From positions 1 to 40,832 of the forward strand of contig NZ_JACMYP010000045.1 in the NCBI RefSeq assembly GCF_020889705.1: a stretch of DNA of 40,832 nucleotides, given 5' to 3'. The number at the start of each line of letters is the position of its first letter. The stretch's first letter is position 1. The translations under genes and the position numbers were made by a program. Below are positions 34,588 to 40,832 of the stretch, one piece after another. This DNA is from Bradyrhizobium altum (GTDB taxonomy: Bacteria; Pseudomonadota; Alphaproteobacteria; Rhizobiales; Xanthobacteraceae). Under the pieces are notes generated by a model. The model was given only the letters and a program-made list of their open reading frames with translations. It made no database searches and was not told the origin of the DNA.

Positions 34588-36020
34588 CGCCGCTGCTGTG
34601 GACCTTGGTCGCCATCCAGATCGCGATGGGCGCGTTCGACACCTTCTATCACCACGAATTCACCGAGCGGCTGGCCCGGCGTCCCTCGCAGCGCCATGAG
34701 CTGCAGCTGCACAGCGTGCGCAACATGCTCTATGCGCTGCTCTTCCTCGTGCTCGGCTGGCTGGAGGTACACGGCATTCTCGCGATCGGCATCATGGCCG
34801 TGCTGGTCGTCGAGGTCGTGATCACGCTGATGGATTTCGTCGAGGAGGATCTGAGCCGAAAGCTGCCGCCGAGCGAGCGGATCAATCATACGCTGCTCGC
34901 GATCAACTACGGCGCCATCCTCGTGCTGCTGGTGCCGGTGCTGATCGGCTGGGCAATGCTGCCGACGGCTGTCGTGCCGGCCTATGCGGGCCTCCTAAGC
35001 CTGTTCGCAGCCGGCGCGGCCTTCGGCGCCGCGCTGTTCGGTGCGCGCGACTTTGCTGCGGCCAGGCGGCTGGGACGGATGGTCAGCGTGCCGGCCGCCA
35101 CCTTGGTCGAGAAATTGCCGGCGCGGCAGACCGTGCTCATCACCGGTGCGACCGGTTTCGTCGGCAGCCGCCTGGCCGCAAGCCTCACCGCATCAGGCCA
35201 TCAGGTGATTGCGCTGATCCGCAATCCGGCGAAGGCGGATCTGCTGCCGCCGCCGGTGACGCTGATCACGAGCCTCGACCAGTTGCCCGCTGACTCAGGG
35301 ATCGACGCCATCGTCAATCTTGCGGGCGAGCCGATCGGCAACGGTCTTTGGACTGAAGCCAAGCGCCGCAAGATCGTCGCCTCGCGTGTCGAGATGACGG
35401 CCGAGGTCGTCAGGCTGATCGCGCGGCTCGAACGCAAGCCGTCGGTGCTGGTGAGCGGCTCCGCGATAGGTTGGTACGGTCTCTGGCAGGACCAGGTGCT
35501 GACGGAGTCGGCGAAATCCCACGCTTGCTTCAGTCATGAACTGTGCGAGGCCTGGGAGAATGCGGCCAAGCCCGCCGCCGATCATGGCGTGCGCGTGGCG
35601 TATTTGCGGATCGGTCTCGTGGTCGGCACCGACGGCGGTTTCATCACGCGGATGCTGACGCCATTCGAATTCGGTCTCGGCGGCCCGCTCGGCTCAGGCA
35701 AGCAGTGGATGTCATGGATCGAGCGCGACGATCTGGTGCGCCTGATCGCGCATGTGATCGCGAAGCCGGAGCTCTCAGGCCCGATCAACGCGACCGCGCC
35801 GATCCCGGTGACCAACACGAAATTCACCGAGGAGTTGGGACGCCGCCTGCACCGGCCCGCGATCTTCCGCGTGCCGGCCGCGCTGTTGCGGACCGTCGGC
35901 GGGGACTTCGCCAACGAGCTGCTGCTCGGCGGCCAGCGCGTGCTGCCGAACAAGGCGCTCAGCAACGGTTTTGTGTTCCGGCATGAGACCTTGCGCAGCG
36001 CGTTCGAGGCGATCTTGTGA
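34584..36020 (+). CDS. Membrane domain fused to a TIGR01777-type NAD(P)-dependent epimerase
   Basis: The 478-residue protein has a hydrophobic N-terminal domain (residues ~1-165; helices near 3-20, 50-60, 65-85, 107-128 and 135-155, with FYHHEFTERL between) and a C-terminal SDR domain. The SDR part has the nucleotide loop TGATGFVGSRLA (~188-194), VNLAGEPIGNGLW, SGSAIGWYG and WMSWIERDDLV, which are diagnostic for the TIGR01777 (YfcH-like) family. Free-standing members are ~300 residues, so the extra ~180 are an added membrane module. The product is anchored at the inner membrane. Coupled to DUF4166 by a 4-base overlap; function unknown. Confidence 0.85.
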   Translation: MTPLLWTLVAIQIAMGAFDTFYHHEFTERLARRPSQRHELQLHSVRNMLYALLFLVLGWLEVHGILAIGIMAVLVVEVVITLMDFVEEDLSRKLPPSERINHTLLAINYGAILVLLVPVLIGWAMLPTAVVPAYAGLLSLFAAGAAFGAALFGARDFAAARRLGRMVSVPAATLVEKLPARQTVLITGATGFVGSRLAASLTASGHQVIALIRNPAKADLLPPPVTLITSLDQLPADSGIDAIVNLAGEPIGNGLWTEAKRRKIVASRVEMTAEVVRLIARLERKPSVLVSGSAIGWYGLWQDQVLTESAKSHACFSHELCEAWENAAKPAADHGVRVAYLRIGLVVGTDGGFITRMLTPFEFGLGGPLGSGKQWMSWIERDDLVRLIAHVIAKPELSGPINATAPIPVTNTKFTEELGRRLHRPAIFRVPAALLRTVGGDFANELLLGGQRVLPNKALSNGFVFRHETLRSAFEAIL

Positions 36021-36030
36021 GGAGGGCGAG

Positions 36031-36456
36031 ATGTCTGATGACGGTTGCCGTGCATTTGGAGGTTGGCTCGCCGGATGCGGAGCCGCAACTGCGATTCTCT
36101 CCGGCGTTGTCCAGACCCTCTTGATGGTCGCATCCGGCGGCGACATCATGAGGCTGCTGGGAGGCGCCATCGCGCTTCTGCTTCCCACATTCCTGGTCCT
36201 CGTCGTCACATGTGTGCTGACCGCGATTCCCGCAGCGGTCGTGATCTGGCTGAGCGAGGAGCTCGAGATCCGATCCGCGGGGTTCTTCGCCGGTGCAGGT
36301 GCTGCGATCGGTGCGTTGAGCATCACGGTGCTGCTGCGGTCTCCAGCCGTCTGGACATCCGGACTTGTCTGTCTGTTCGCCGCCGCCGGATTTGTCGCAG
36401 GCCTGACCTACTGGTTTGTCGTGAGAGAGCTGGAAGCCGCCGAGCATTCCTCGTGA
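36031..36456 (+). CDS. Small four-helix membrane protein
   Basis: ATG 36031 has GGAGGG overlapping the stop of the SDR gene (10-base gap), so it is the last gene of the operon. The 141 residues contain four likely helices: AATAILSGVVQTLLMVA, AIALLLPTFLVLVVTCVLTAIPAAVVIWL (one or two), GFFAGAGAAIGALSITVLL and LVCLFAAAGFVAGLTYWFVV. No known motif. It could assist the membrane SDR protein or be independent. Confidence 0.7.
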   Translation: MSDDGCRAFGGWLAGCGAATAILSGVVQTLLMVASGGDIMRLLGGAIALLLPTFLVLVVTCVLTAIPAAVVIWLSEELEIRSAGFFAGAGAAIGALSITVLLRSPAVWTSGLVCLFAAAGFVAGLTYWFVVRELEAAEHSS

Positions 36457-36477
36457 TGCCGCAGAGCGGTGCCCGCG

Positions 36478-37335
36478 CTACGCTGCAGACGCCACACTCC
36501 GGAACGTCGCCGCCAGCGTCCGTAATGCCGCCAATTTCGCGGGATCGCTGACCTTCGAATGCAGCATCACCTTTGACGTACCGAGCCGCGGCAGCTTGTG
36601 GGTTGGTCCGATGTCGATCAAGCCGGGCGGCGCGATACGGCGGACGAGGGGGGCAACGGCAAGGCCTGCGAGCGCGGCAGCCACGACCGCGGTGACGCCG
36701 CCACCGACGAAGCTTTCGGTCCACGCGATGCCGGCCTTGTCGAGCGATCGCACGGCGAGGGCGCGCACCCCGCACGGCGGCGCCAGCGTAGCGAGCAGCA
36801 GCGCGTCGCCGCGCGGCCAGACGAAGCGCTTGGCAGCGAACCAGCCGAATTCGTCCTCGGTCAGTTTCTCGCCGCCACGCCGGCTGCCCTCCTGGCGCAC
36901 GATCACGGCGTCAAGCTCGCCGGCATCGTAGGCGTCGAGCATCTCGCGCGAGAAGCCGATGGTGACGGCGAGCGCAAGCTGCGAGGCCATCGCGTGCAGC
37001 CGCTCCAATAGCGGCACCAGCTCCGGCCCCGCGGCGTGATCGCTGATCCCAAGCGTCAACTGCTGCTGCGCCGGTGTCTCGCCGGATAGCGCACGGTCAT
37101 GCACCTCGATCAGCGCGCGGGCATGGTGCAGGAAAGCCGCGCCATCGGCGGTCAGCCGCACCGCGCGCGGCGAGCGTTCGACCAGCCGCTTGCCGAGCAC
37201 GGTTTCCAGTCGCTGCAATTTCATGCTGATCGCCGCCTGCGTGGTGCCGAGCGCCTCGGCGGCACGGGTGAAGCCCTGCAGCTCGGCGACGAGGAGGAAG
37301 GCCTGCACGGTGTCGATATCGAGCGTCGCGGTCAT
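36478..37335 (-). CDS. LysR-family transcriptional regulator
   Basis: The 285-residue product has the LysR winged helix at residues ~7-65: TVQAFLLVAELQGFTRAAEAL, TTQAAISMKLQRLETVLGKRL, and the effector domain with LTLGISDHAAGPELVPLLE, DAVIVRQEGSRRGG and GGGVTAVVAAALAGLAVAPLV. Start ATG 37335 is divergent from the tautomerase gene at 37451. LysR genes usually control the divergent neighbour and themselves from the shared intergenic region. The inducer is unknown. Confidence 0.9.
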   Translation of the reverse strand: MTATLDIDTVQAFLLVAELQGFTRAAEALGTTQAAISMKLQRLETVLGKRLVERSPRAVRLTADGAAFLHHARALIEVHDRALSGETPAQQQLTLGISDHAAGPELVPLLERLHAMASQLALAVTIGFSREMLDAYDAGELDAVIVRQEGSRRGGEKLTEDEFGWFAAKRFVWPRGDALLLATLAPPCGVRALAVRSLDKAGIAWTESFVGGGVTAVVAAALAGLAVAPLVRRIAPPGLIDIGPTHKLPRLGTSKVMLHSKVSDPAKLAALRTLAATFRSVASAA

Positions 37336-37347
37336 GATCAGAAATCG

Positions 37348-37372
37348 TTATCATTGATATCCATATAGATAA
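37348..37372. promoter_or_regulatory. Candidate LysR operator between divergent genes
   Basis: TTATC and GATAA are exact inverted repeats 15 bases apart, around an AT-rich centre with GATATC. It lies 13 bases from the lysR start and 79 bases from the tautomerase start, as expected for a regulator-target pair. The spacing is a little longer than the common T-N11-A. Confidence 0.35.
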
Positions 37373-37450
37373 GATACCAAGATGATGCGCAAAGGTCTAG
37401 TTGGAGGAGGCGCGATTGACCCGCGCCAACCGAATTCAAGGAGACCGATC

Positions 37451-37876
37451 ATGCCGCTCATTACCGTCACCTATGCGACCTCCCGCGAGAGGCCATCGCT
37501 GAAGTCCGACATCGCCGCTGCAGTGTCGGACCTGACCGCAGGGATCCTGCACAAGGACCCCAAGGTCACGGCAATCATCGTAAAGTCCGCCGACGCCGCC
37601 GACTGGTTCGCCGGCGGCAAGTCGCTCGCCGAGCAGGGGCTCGCGAGCTACTGGCTCGACATTCACGTTACCGAAGGCACGAACACCAAGGACGAGAAGG
37701 CGGCCTATCTCGCGGCGCTGTTCAAGCGGATGGGTGAGCTGCTTGGGCCGCTCCACACCGAGAGCTACGCCCATGTCGACGAGGTGAAGGGCGACGCCTA
37801 CGGCTTCGGCGGGCTGACCCAGGAGCGCCGCTACATCGCCGGCAAGCTCGAGGTCGCGCCGCAGAAGGCGGCGTGA
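37451..37876 (+). CDS. 4-oxalocrotonate tautomerase family protein
   Basis: ATG 37451 follows AAGGAG by 8 bases and places the catalytic proline as residue 2 (MPLITVTYAT), which becomes Pro1 after methionine removal. The 141-residue length is about twice a 4-OT monomer: RPSLKSDIAAAVSDLTAGIL and KVTAIIVKSADAADWFAGG form the first beta-alpha-beta, and YLAALFKRMGELLGPLH the second. These enzymes isomerise keto-enol substrates in ring-fission pathways or act as promiscuous tautomerases. The substrate is not known; regulation by the divergent LysR is likely. Confidence 0.85.
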   Translation: MPLITVTYATSRERPSLKSDIAAAVSDLTAGILHKDPKVTAIIVKSADAADWFAGGKSLAEQGLASYWLDIHVTEGTNTKDEKAAYLAALFKRMGELLGPLHTESYAHVDEVKGDAYGFGGLTQERRYIAGKLEVAPQKAA

Positions 37877-37879
37877 GCC

Positions 37880-38608
37880 TTACACGGTTGCTTCCGGCAG
37901 GCGCGCTGCGGTGTCGCCGAACACCTCGGAAAATGCCTGCCGGAGCGCGATGTCGACATCCGCCATCGTGGCCGGCAGTCCGAGATCGACCAGCGAGGTG
38001 ACGCCGTAGCGCGGATCGACCACGCCGCAGGGCACGATCGCCTGGAAGTGCGAGAGATCGGGCTCGACATTGATCGCGATGCCGTGGAACGAGACCCAGC
38101 GGCGCAGCCGCACGCCGATCGCGGCGATCTTGTCCTCATGGCCCAGCCCCTTGTCCGGGCGCCGCACCCAGACCCCGACGCGGTCCTCGCGGCGCTCGCC
38201 GCGGACGTTGAAGGCCGCGAGCGTGCGGATGATCCATTCCTCCAGCGAGGCGACATAGGCGCGCACGTCCGGCCGGCGCCGCTTGAGGTCGAGCATCACA
38301 TACGCAACGCGCTGGCCCGGGCCGTGATAGGTGACCTGGCCGCCGCGGCCGCTCTGGAAGGTCGGAAAGCGCGGAGCCAGCAGGTCGTCGGCCTTGCCGC
38401 TGGTGCCGGAGGTGTAGAGCGGCGGATGCTCGAGCAGCCACACCAGTTCCGGCGTCGAGCCCTCGGCGATCGCCGCCACCCTTGCATCCATCTCGGCGAG
38501 AGAATCGGGGTAGGGCACAGGACCGTCCGAGATCCGCCATTCGACCGCTTCGCCGCCCGAAGGGCGCGCAAAGGTCGTCAAATCGAGGCTTTGGCGGTCG
38601 TTAACCAT
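37880..38608 (-). CDS. lipB: Lipoyl(octanoyl) transferase
   Basis: The 242-residue product contains the LipB core: [39 protein letters not shown], the lysine motif [23 protein letters not shown], and IVPCGV with the conserved thioester cysteine. It transfers octanoyl from ACP to lipoyl domains of pyruvate and 2-oxoglutarate dehydrogenases and the glycine cleavage system. It starts at ATG 38608, divergent from the FliN-like gene by 60 bases, and its stop is 4 bases from the tautomerase's stop. Confidence 0.95.
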   Translation of the reverse strand: MVNDRQSLDLTTFARPSGGEAVEWRISDGPVPYPDSLAEMDARVAAIAEGSTPELVWLLEHPPLYTSGTSGKADDLLAPRFPTFQSGRGGQVTYHGPGQRVAYVMLDLKRRRPDVRAYVASLEEWIIRTLAAFNVRGERREDRVGVWVRRPDKGLGHEDKIAAIGVRLRRWVSFHGIAINVEPDLSHFQAIVPCGVVDPRYGVTSLVDLGLPATMADVDIALRQAFSEVFGDTAARLPEATV

Positions 38609-38668
38609 TAGCTAACCCTAACGTGGTCAGGTGAACCCACAATTTAGTTCCCGTTCGGTGGTTCAGAA

Positions 38669-38914
38669 GTGCCCACGCTTGATAAAGTCAGCGTAGATCT
38701 CATGGTGGTCCTCGGCACGACCACCATGCCGATTCACCAGGTCATGCGGCTGTCCCGCGGCGCCATCATCGAACTGGATGCCACCGAGGCCGACGAGGTC
38801 AAGATCCTCGCCAACAACCTGCCGGTAGCCAGCGGCGTCGTCCTGGTCGACCGCAACCGGATTGCGGTCGAGGTCAAGCAGATGCTGCCGAAATCTCCTG
38901 GCGTTCGCAGTTAA
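38669..38914 (+). CDS. fliN: FliN-type flagellar switch domain protein, stand-alone
   Basis: The 81-residue product starts GTG 38669 and is one SpoA/FliN surface-presentation domain: VSVDLMVVLGTTTMPIHQVMRLSRGAIIEL, with KILANNLPVASGVVLVDRNRIAVEVKQML. The domain forms part of the flagellar C-ring, coupling chemotaxis to rotor direction, and its length is the short form used in alphaproteobacteria. No other flagellar gene lies near, so it is an isolated copy. It could serve an additional flagellar system or a type III export apparatus. Confidence 0.85.
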   Translation: MPTLDKVSVDLMVVLGTTTMPIHQVMRLSRGAIIELDATEADEVKILANNLPVASGVVLVDRNRIAVEVKQMLPKSPGVRS

Positions 38915-38931
38915 TTCACGCATCAAGCGCC

Positions 38932-38959
38932 TTGTCCCTGCATCCGTGATTTGTTACAT
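38932..38959 (+). promoter_or_regulatory. Possible sigma-70 promoter for tRNA-Leu
   Basis: TTGTCC at 38932-38937 and TTACAT at 38954-38959 are separated by 16 bases and lie 47 bases before the tRNA. They fit a weak -35/-10 pair, and no other pair is closer. Confidence 0.35.
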
Positions 38960-39006
38960 GGCCCCCTCGATGCGGCGGCGCCTTAGGGTTCCATCCGACA
39001 TCCTTA

Positions 39007-39091
39007 GCGCTCGTGGCGGAATTGGTAGACGCGCTGCCTTGAGGTGGCAGTGGGTAACACCGTGGGGGTTCGAGTCCCTCCGAGCGCACCA
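39007..39091 (+). tRNA. tRNA-Leu (anticodon GAG)
   Basis: GCGCTCG pairs with CGAGCGC, followed by discriminator A and an encoded CCA (39089-39091). The D-arm contains the GGCGGAATTGGTAGAC pattern typical of tRNA-Leu, the anticodon stem is CTGCC/GGCAG around TTGAGGT giving GAG (reads CTC), and a long variable arm precedes the T-arm GGGTTCGAGTCCC. All elements of a class II tRNA are present. Confidence 0.95.
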
Positions 39092-39337
39092 CACCTCAGC
39101 TGATCATTGAAATCGCTGGACTTTTCGAAGCATGCCGCTCCTTGGCCGTGCCGGCCCCGCACCCGGGGCCGGTCCGACGGGCGTTGGCGGCTGACGTGAG
39201 GCGCCGGTCGATGCGGTCCTGTAACACCGGTCAGGTAGATTCGCGGATGCATGGCCTTGCCGGTGTGGCGCTGCCGACCGAAGGCGGCCGCGTCTTCCTA
39301 ACGCGCGGCCGCAAGCCTGCCCCACCCGGAGACCTCG

Positions 39338-39712
39338 ATGATCTTTGCCAGCTACGCCTACCGTGTCCTCTCCAACTTCGTGTTCCTGGGACTGGTCTAT
39401 TTCACGCTGAACCTGCTGGAGAAATACGAGCAGCGCGCGACGGTCGCGATCCTGGTCCTGGTCTATGCAACGATGCGTGCCCTTTCCGGCCTGCGCTCGT
39501 TCTATTTCTTCCAGCGGATCGAGCGCCTCGAGGGCGAGACGCGGCGGCTCGCCGCTGCGGCCGGCGAGGGGCCCAATGCCGTGGCCTCGCGCAAGCAGAT
39601 CGTCGCCGATGTCACCGCGCTCAGGCATGCCGGCGAGATCAAATCCTATATCGACATCTTCTTCCTGGCGCTGGTGATCCTGCTCTGCGTCGCGAAGATC
39701 GTGGTCAGCTAG
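39338..39712 (+). CDS. Small two-helix membrane protein with central coiled coil
   Basis: ATG 39338 is preceded by GGAG at 7 bases and the product has 124 residues. Helix 1 (VLSNFVFLGLVYFTLNLL) and a second hydrophobic stretch (TVAILVLVYATMRAL) near the N-terminus are followed by a charged, probably coiled-coil segment RIERLEGETRRLAAAAGEG, RKQIVADVTALRHAGEIK, and a last helix FFLALVILLCVAKIVV. Function is unknown. The IS630-like element was inserted just after its stop. Confidence 0.7.
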   Translation: MIFASYAYRVLSNFVFLGLVYFTLNLLEKYEQRATVAILVLVYATMRALSGLRSFYFFQRIERLEGETRRLAAAAGEGPNAVASRKQIVADVTALRHAGEIKSYIDIFFLALVILLCVAKIVVS

Positions 39713-39730
39713 ATCGCGCTCTAGAGCGTT

Positions 39731-40384
39731 TCACGTTTTGATAGAAGCGTATCCGGCGTTTTCGAAGTAGTTGCTGCATTCGTTAGGCTGGATGGTTGTG
39801 ATGAGGCCGCCGACATGATGGCAAATGTCGTCGATGGTGCGCTTCTGGGCGGAACGCATCCAGTGCTTGATCTTGGCGAAGGTCTGTTCGATCGGATTGA
39901 GGTCTGGGGAGTACGGCGGCAGGTACCAGAGCCTGGCGCCGGCCGCTCTGATCAAGCTACGCAGGGCCGCCGACTTGTGGCTGCCGAGATTGTCCATGAT
40001 GACGATGTCGCCAGGCTGGAGCTGCGGAACGAGAATCTGCTGAACATAGGCGCGGAAGCATTCGCCGTTGATTGGGCCGTCGAACAGGCAAGGTGCAGTG
40101 AGGCGGTCACAGCGCAAGGCGCCAAGGAATGTCAGCGTCCGCCAATGACCATGTGGCGTGAAGCTGCGTACGCGCTCGCCTTTTGGCCCCCATCCGCGCA
40201 GTGGGGCCATGTTGGTCTTGATCCAGGTCTCATCGATAAAGACCAGGTGTCGGGGATCGAGGTTGGCCTGCCATGAACGCCAGCGCTGGCGTCTACGCGC
40301 GATGTCGGAGCGAGCTCGCTCGAGGGCGAGCAGCGTTTTTTTTGAACCGCAGCCCTTCACGCCGTAGAAACAGCCAAACCGCAT
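39731..40384 (-). CDS. IS630 transposase, C-terminal DDE part (frame B)
   Basis: The frame encodes 217 codons; the first ~15 are not conserved and overlap frame A. It carries the full catalytic triad of IS630/Tc1-type enzymes: VFIDETW (D), DIVIMDNLGSHKS (D) and NPIEQTFAKIKHWM (E). It cuts at the element ends and joins them at TA. The conserved sequence continues from frame A at the A8 run (about 40338), where LRFKK of frame A leads to KTLLALERARSD of frame B. The stop lies inside the left terminal repeat. Confidence 0.88.
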   Translation of the reverse strand: MRFGCFYGVKGCGSKKTLLALERARSDIARRRQRWRSWQANLDPRHLVFIDETWIKTNMAPLRGWGPKGERVRSFTPHGHWRTLTFLGALRCDRLTAPCLFDGPINGECFRAYVQQILVPQLQPGDIVIMDNLGSHKSAALRSLIRAAGARLWYLPPYSPDLNPIEQTFAKIKHWMRSAQKRTIDDICHHVGGLITTIQPNECSNYFENAGYASIKT

Positions 40385-40679
40385 TGTGGGAGACCTTGAT
40401 CCCGCGCGCGGCGAGCTCGTCCTTGAGGGCGTGAAGCGTCAAATGCGGCGTCTGACCGATCCGTTCCATGATGAAGGCGCGATGCGGCTCAAGTACGGGC
40501 TTGCGATGGCCGCCCATCTTGCCGGGCGCTACCGAGCCGGTCGCTCGATAACGCTGCGACCACTTGACAACTGACGACACCGCAATCCCAAACCGCAATG
40601 CCACTGAGCGGCAGCTCTCACCCTTCGCAACTGCCGCAACCGCCCGCTTACGCAGATCATCGGAAATTGGTCGGACCAT
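40293..40679 (-). CDS. IS630 transposase, N-terminal DNA-binding part (frame A)
   Basis: From ATG 40679, preceded by GGAGG, the frame encodes helix-turn-helix sequence for terminal-repeat binding: ISDDLRKRAVAAVAKGESCRSVALRFG and SSVVKWSQRYRATGS, then a second domain with HLTLHALKDELAARGIKVSHNAVWLFLRREGLRF. It enters the A8 tract and ends shortly after in a non-conserved tail. A one-base change in the A tract (A7, or +1 shift) fuses it to frame B. An upstream GTG at 40718 would add 13 residues. Confidence 0.85.
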   Translation of the reverse strand: MVRPISDDLRKRAVAAVAKGESCRSVALRFGIAVSSVVKWSQRYRATGSVAPGKMGGHRKPVLEPHRAFIMERIGQTPHLTLHALKDELAARGIKVSHNAVWLFLRREGLRFKKNAARPRASSLRHRA

Positions 40680-40769
40680 CGGATGCTGGCCTCCAGCCCA
40701 GCCAGCATCTTGAATCACATTCGTCCGAAATCGGGAATCCCTCCCGATTCAATCAAGCCGTGAACCGCT

Positions 40770-40832
40770 CTAGTCAGGCACGCGCTTGCTGGCCGCCGAG
40801 GCCTCGGCGCGCGGGGTGCGCTTGGCGACGTG
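40770..40832 (-). CDS. C-terminal end of a gene truncated by the window edge
   Basis: Twenty residues in the minus strand, VAKRTPRAEASAASKRVPD, end at TAG. The basic, alanine- and serine-rich tail does not identify a family. The stop TAG uses the TA target site plus the first base of the IS end; before insertion the adjacent base was also compatible with TAG, so the insertion did not change the end of the protein. Confidence 0.5.
   Translation of the reverse strand, partial: HVAKRTPRAEASAASKRVPD

Larger units (their letters stand above)
39724..40770 (-). mobile_element. IS630-family insertion sequence, complete
   Basis: The 1047-bp element is bounded by 26-base terminal inverted repeats (39724-39749 and 40745-40770; 21 of 26 match, starting GAGCG) and flanked by TA on both sides (39722-39723, 40771-40772), the target duplication typical of this family. 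It holds two overlapping frames for a transposase joined over an A8 run. The copy looks intact and thus possibly mobile if frameshifting occurs. Confidence 0.9.

Noticed and set aside
39004..39252. Frame reading GGTRTPTVLPTATSRQ
   Set aside because: Spurious translation antisense to tRNA-Leu.

Overview
The window reads as chromosome of a high-GC alphaproteobacterium, most likely Bradyrhizobium or a close Nitrobacteraceae/Xanthobacteraceae relative. This rests on GC-rich codon usage, the set of small conserved rhizobial proteins, and extragenic palindromes of the kind common in this group. The genus is an inference from gene content and was not checked by a search.

Layout. 1-1000: tail of an AraC regulator, convergent with a sterol-desaturase-type membrane di-iron protein. 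1000-4060: sparse accessory stretch with small orphan genes (VanZ-like, two hypotheticals) and degraded remnants, including a recognisable piece of a family 2 glycosyltransferase; it ends at tRNA-Arg(TCG). 4200-5760: small secreted or membrane proteins. 5850-8470: AraC regulator divergent from a CynX/NimT-type exporter, then a frameshifted gene. 8780-9032: two palindromic repeat elements. 9138-12151: EamA transporter, photolyase, 1-Cys peroxiredoxin. 12540-15025: a hypothetical gene convergent with a secreted alkaline-phosphatase-superfamily enzyme that has a good candidate Pho box. 15164-20388: CzcA/CzcB heavy-metal efflux genes with two small upstream genes, followed by an ArsI/CadI-type lyase. 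21124-28811: signalling genes (GGDEF-EAL protein, hybrid PAS histidine kinase), an RlpA-like protein, a nuclease-fold protein and small genes. 28975-32277: propionyl-CoA carboxylase alpha subunit, oxaloacetate decarboxylase-like enzyme, acylphosphatase. 32285-36456: methyltransferase, then a GbsR/MarR regulator - DUF4166 - membrane/SDR - membrane protein operon. 36478-38914: LysR regulator divergent from a tautomerase, lipB, and a stand-alone FliN-like protein. 39007-40832: tRNA-Leu(GAG), a small membrane protein, a complete IS630-type element, and the tail of a truncated gene.

Themes. Several genes concern metal, arsenic, oxidative or UV stress (czcBA, arsI-like, peroxiredoxin, photolyase). 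Two large c-di-GMP/phosphorelay proteins may sense extracellular or cytosolic cues. Most of the window is ordinary conserved chromosome, and I did not find a clear new defence or biosynthetic system. The best leads are regulatory: a candidate Pho box before the phosphatase, fused with a terminator-like hairpin; a 22-bp perfect palindrome centred on the start codon of the GbsR/MarR gene; and a tandem duplication that creates a tiny upstream ORF over the AraC start. The most unusual coding lead is the GbsR-DUF4166-membrane/SDR operon.
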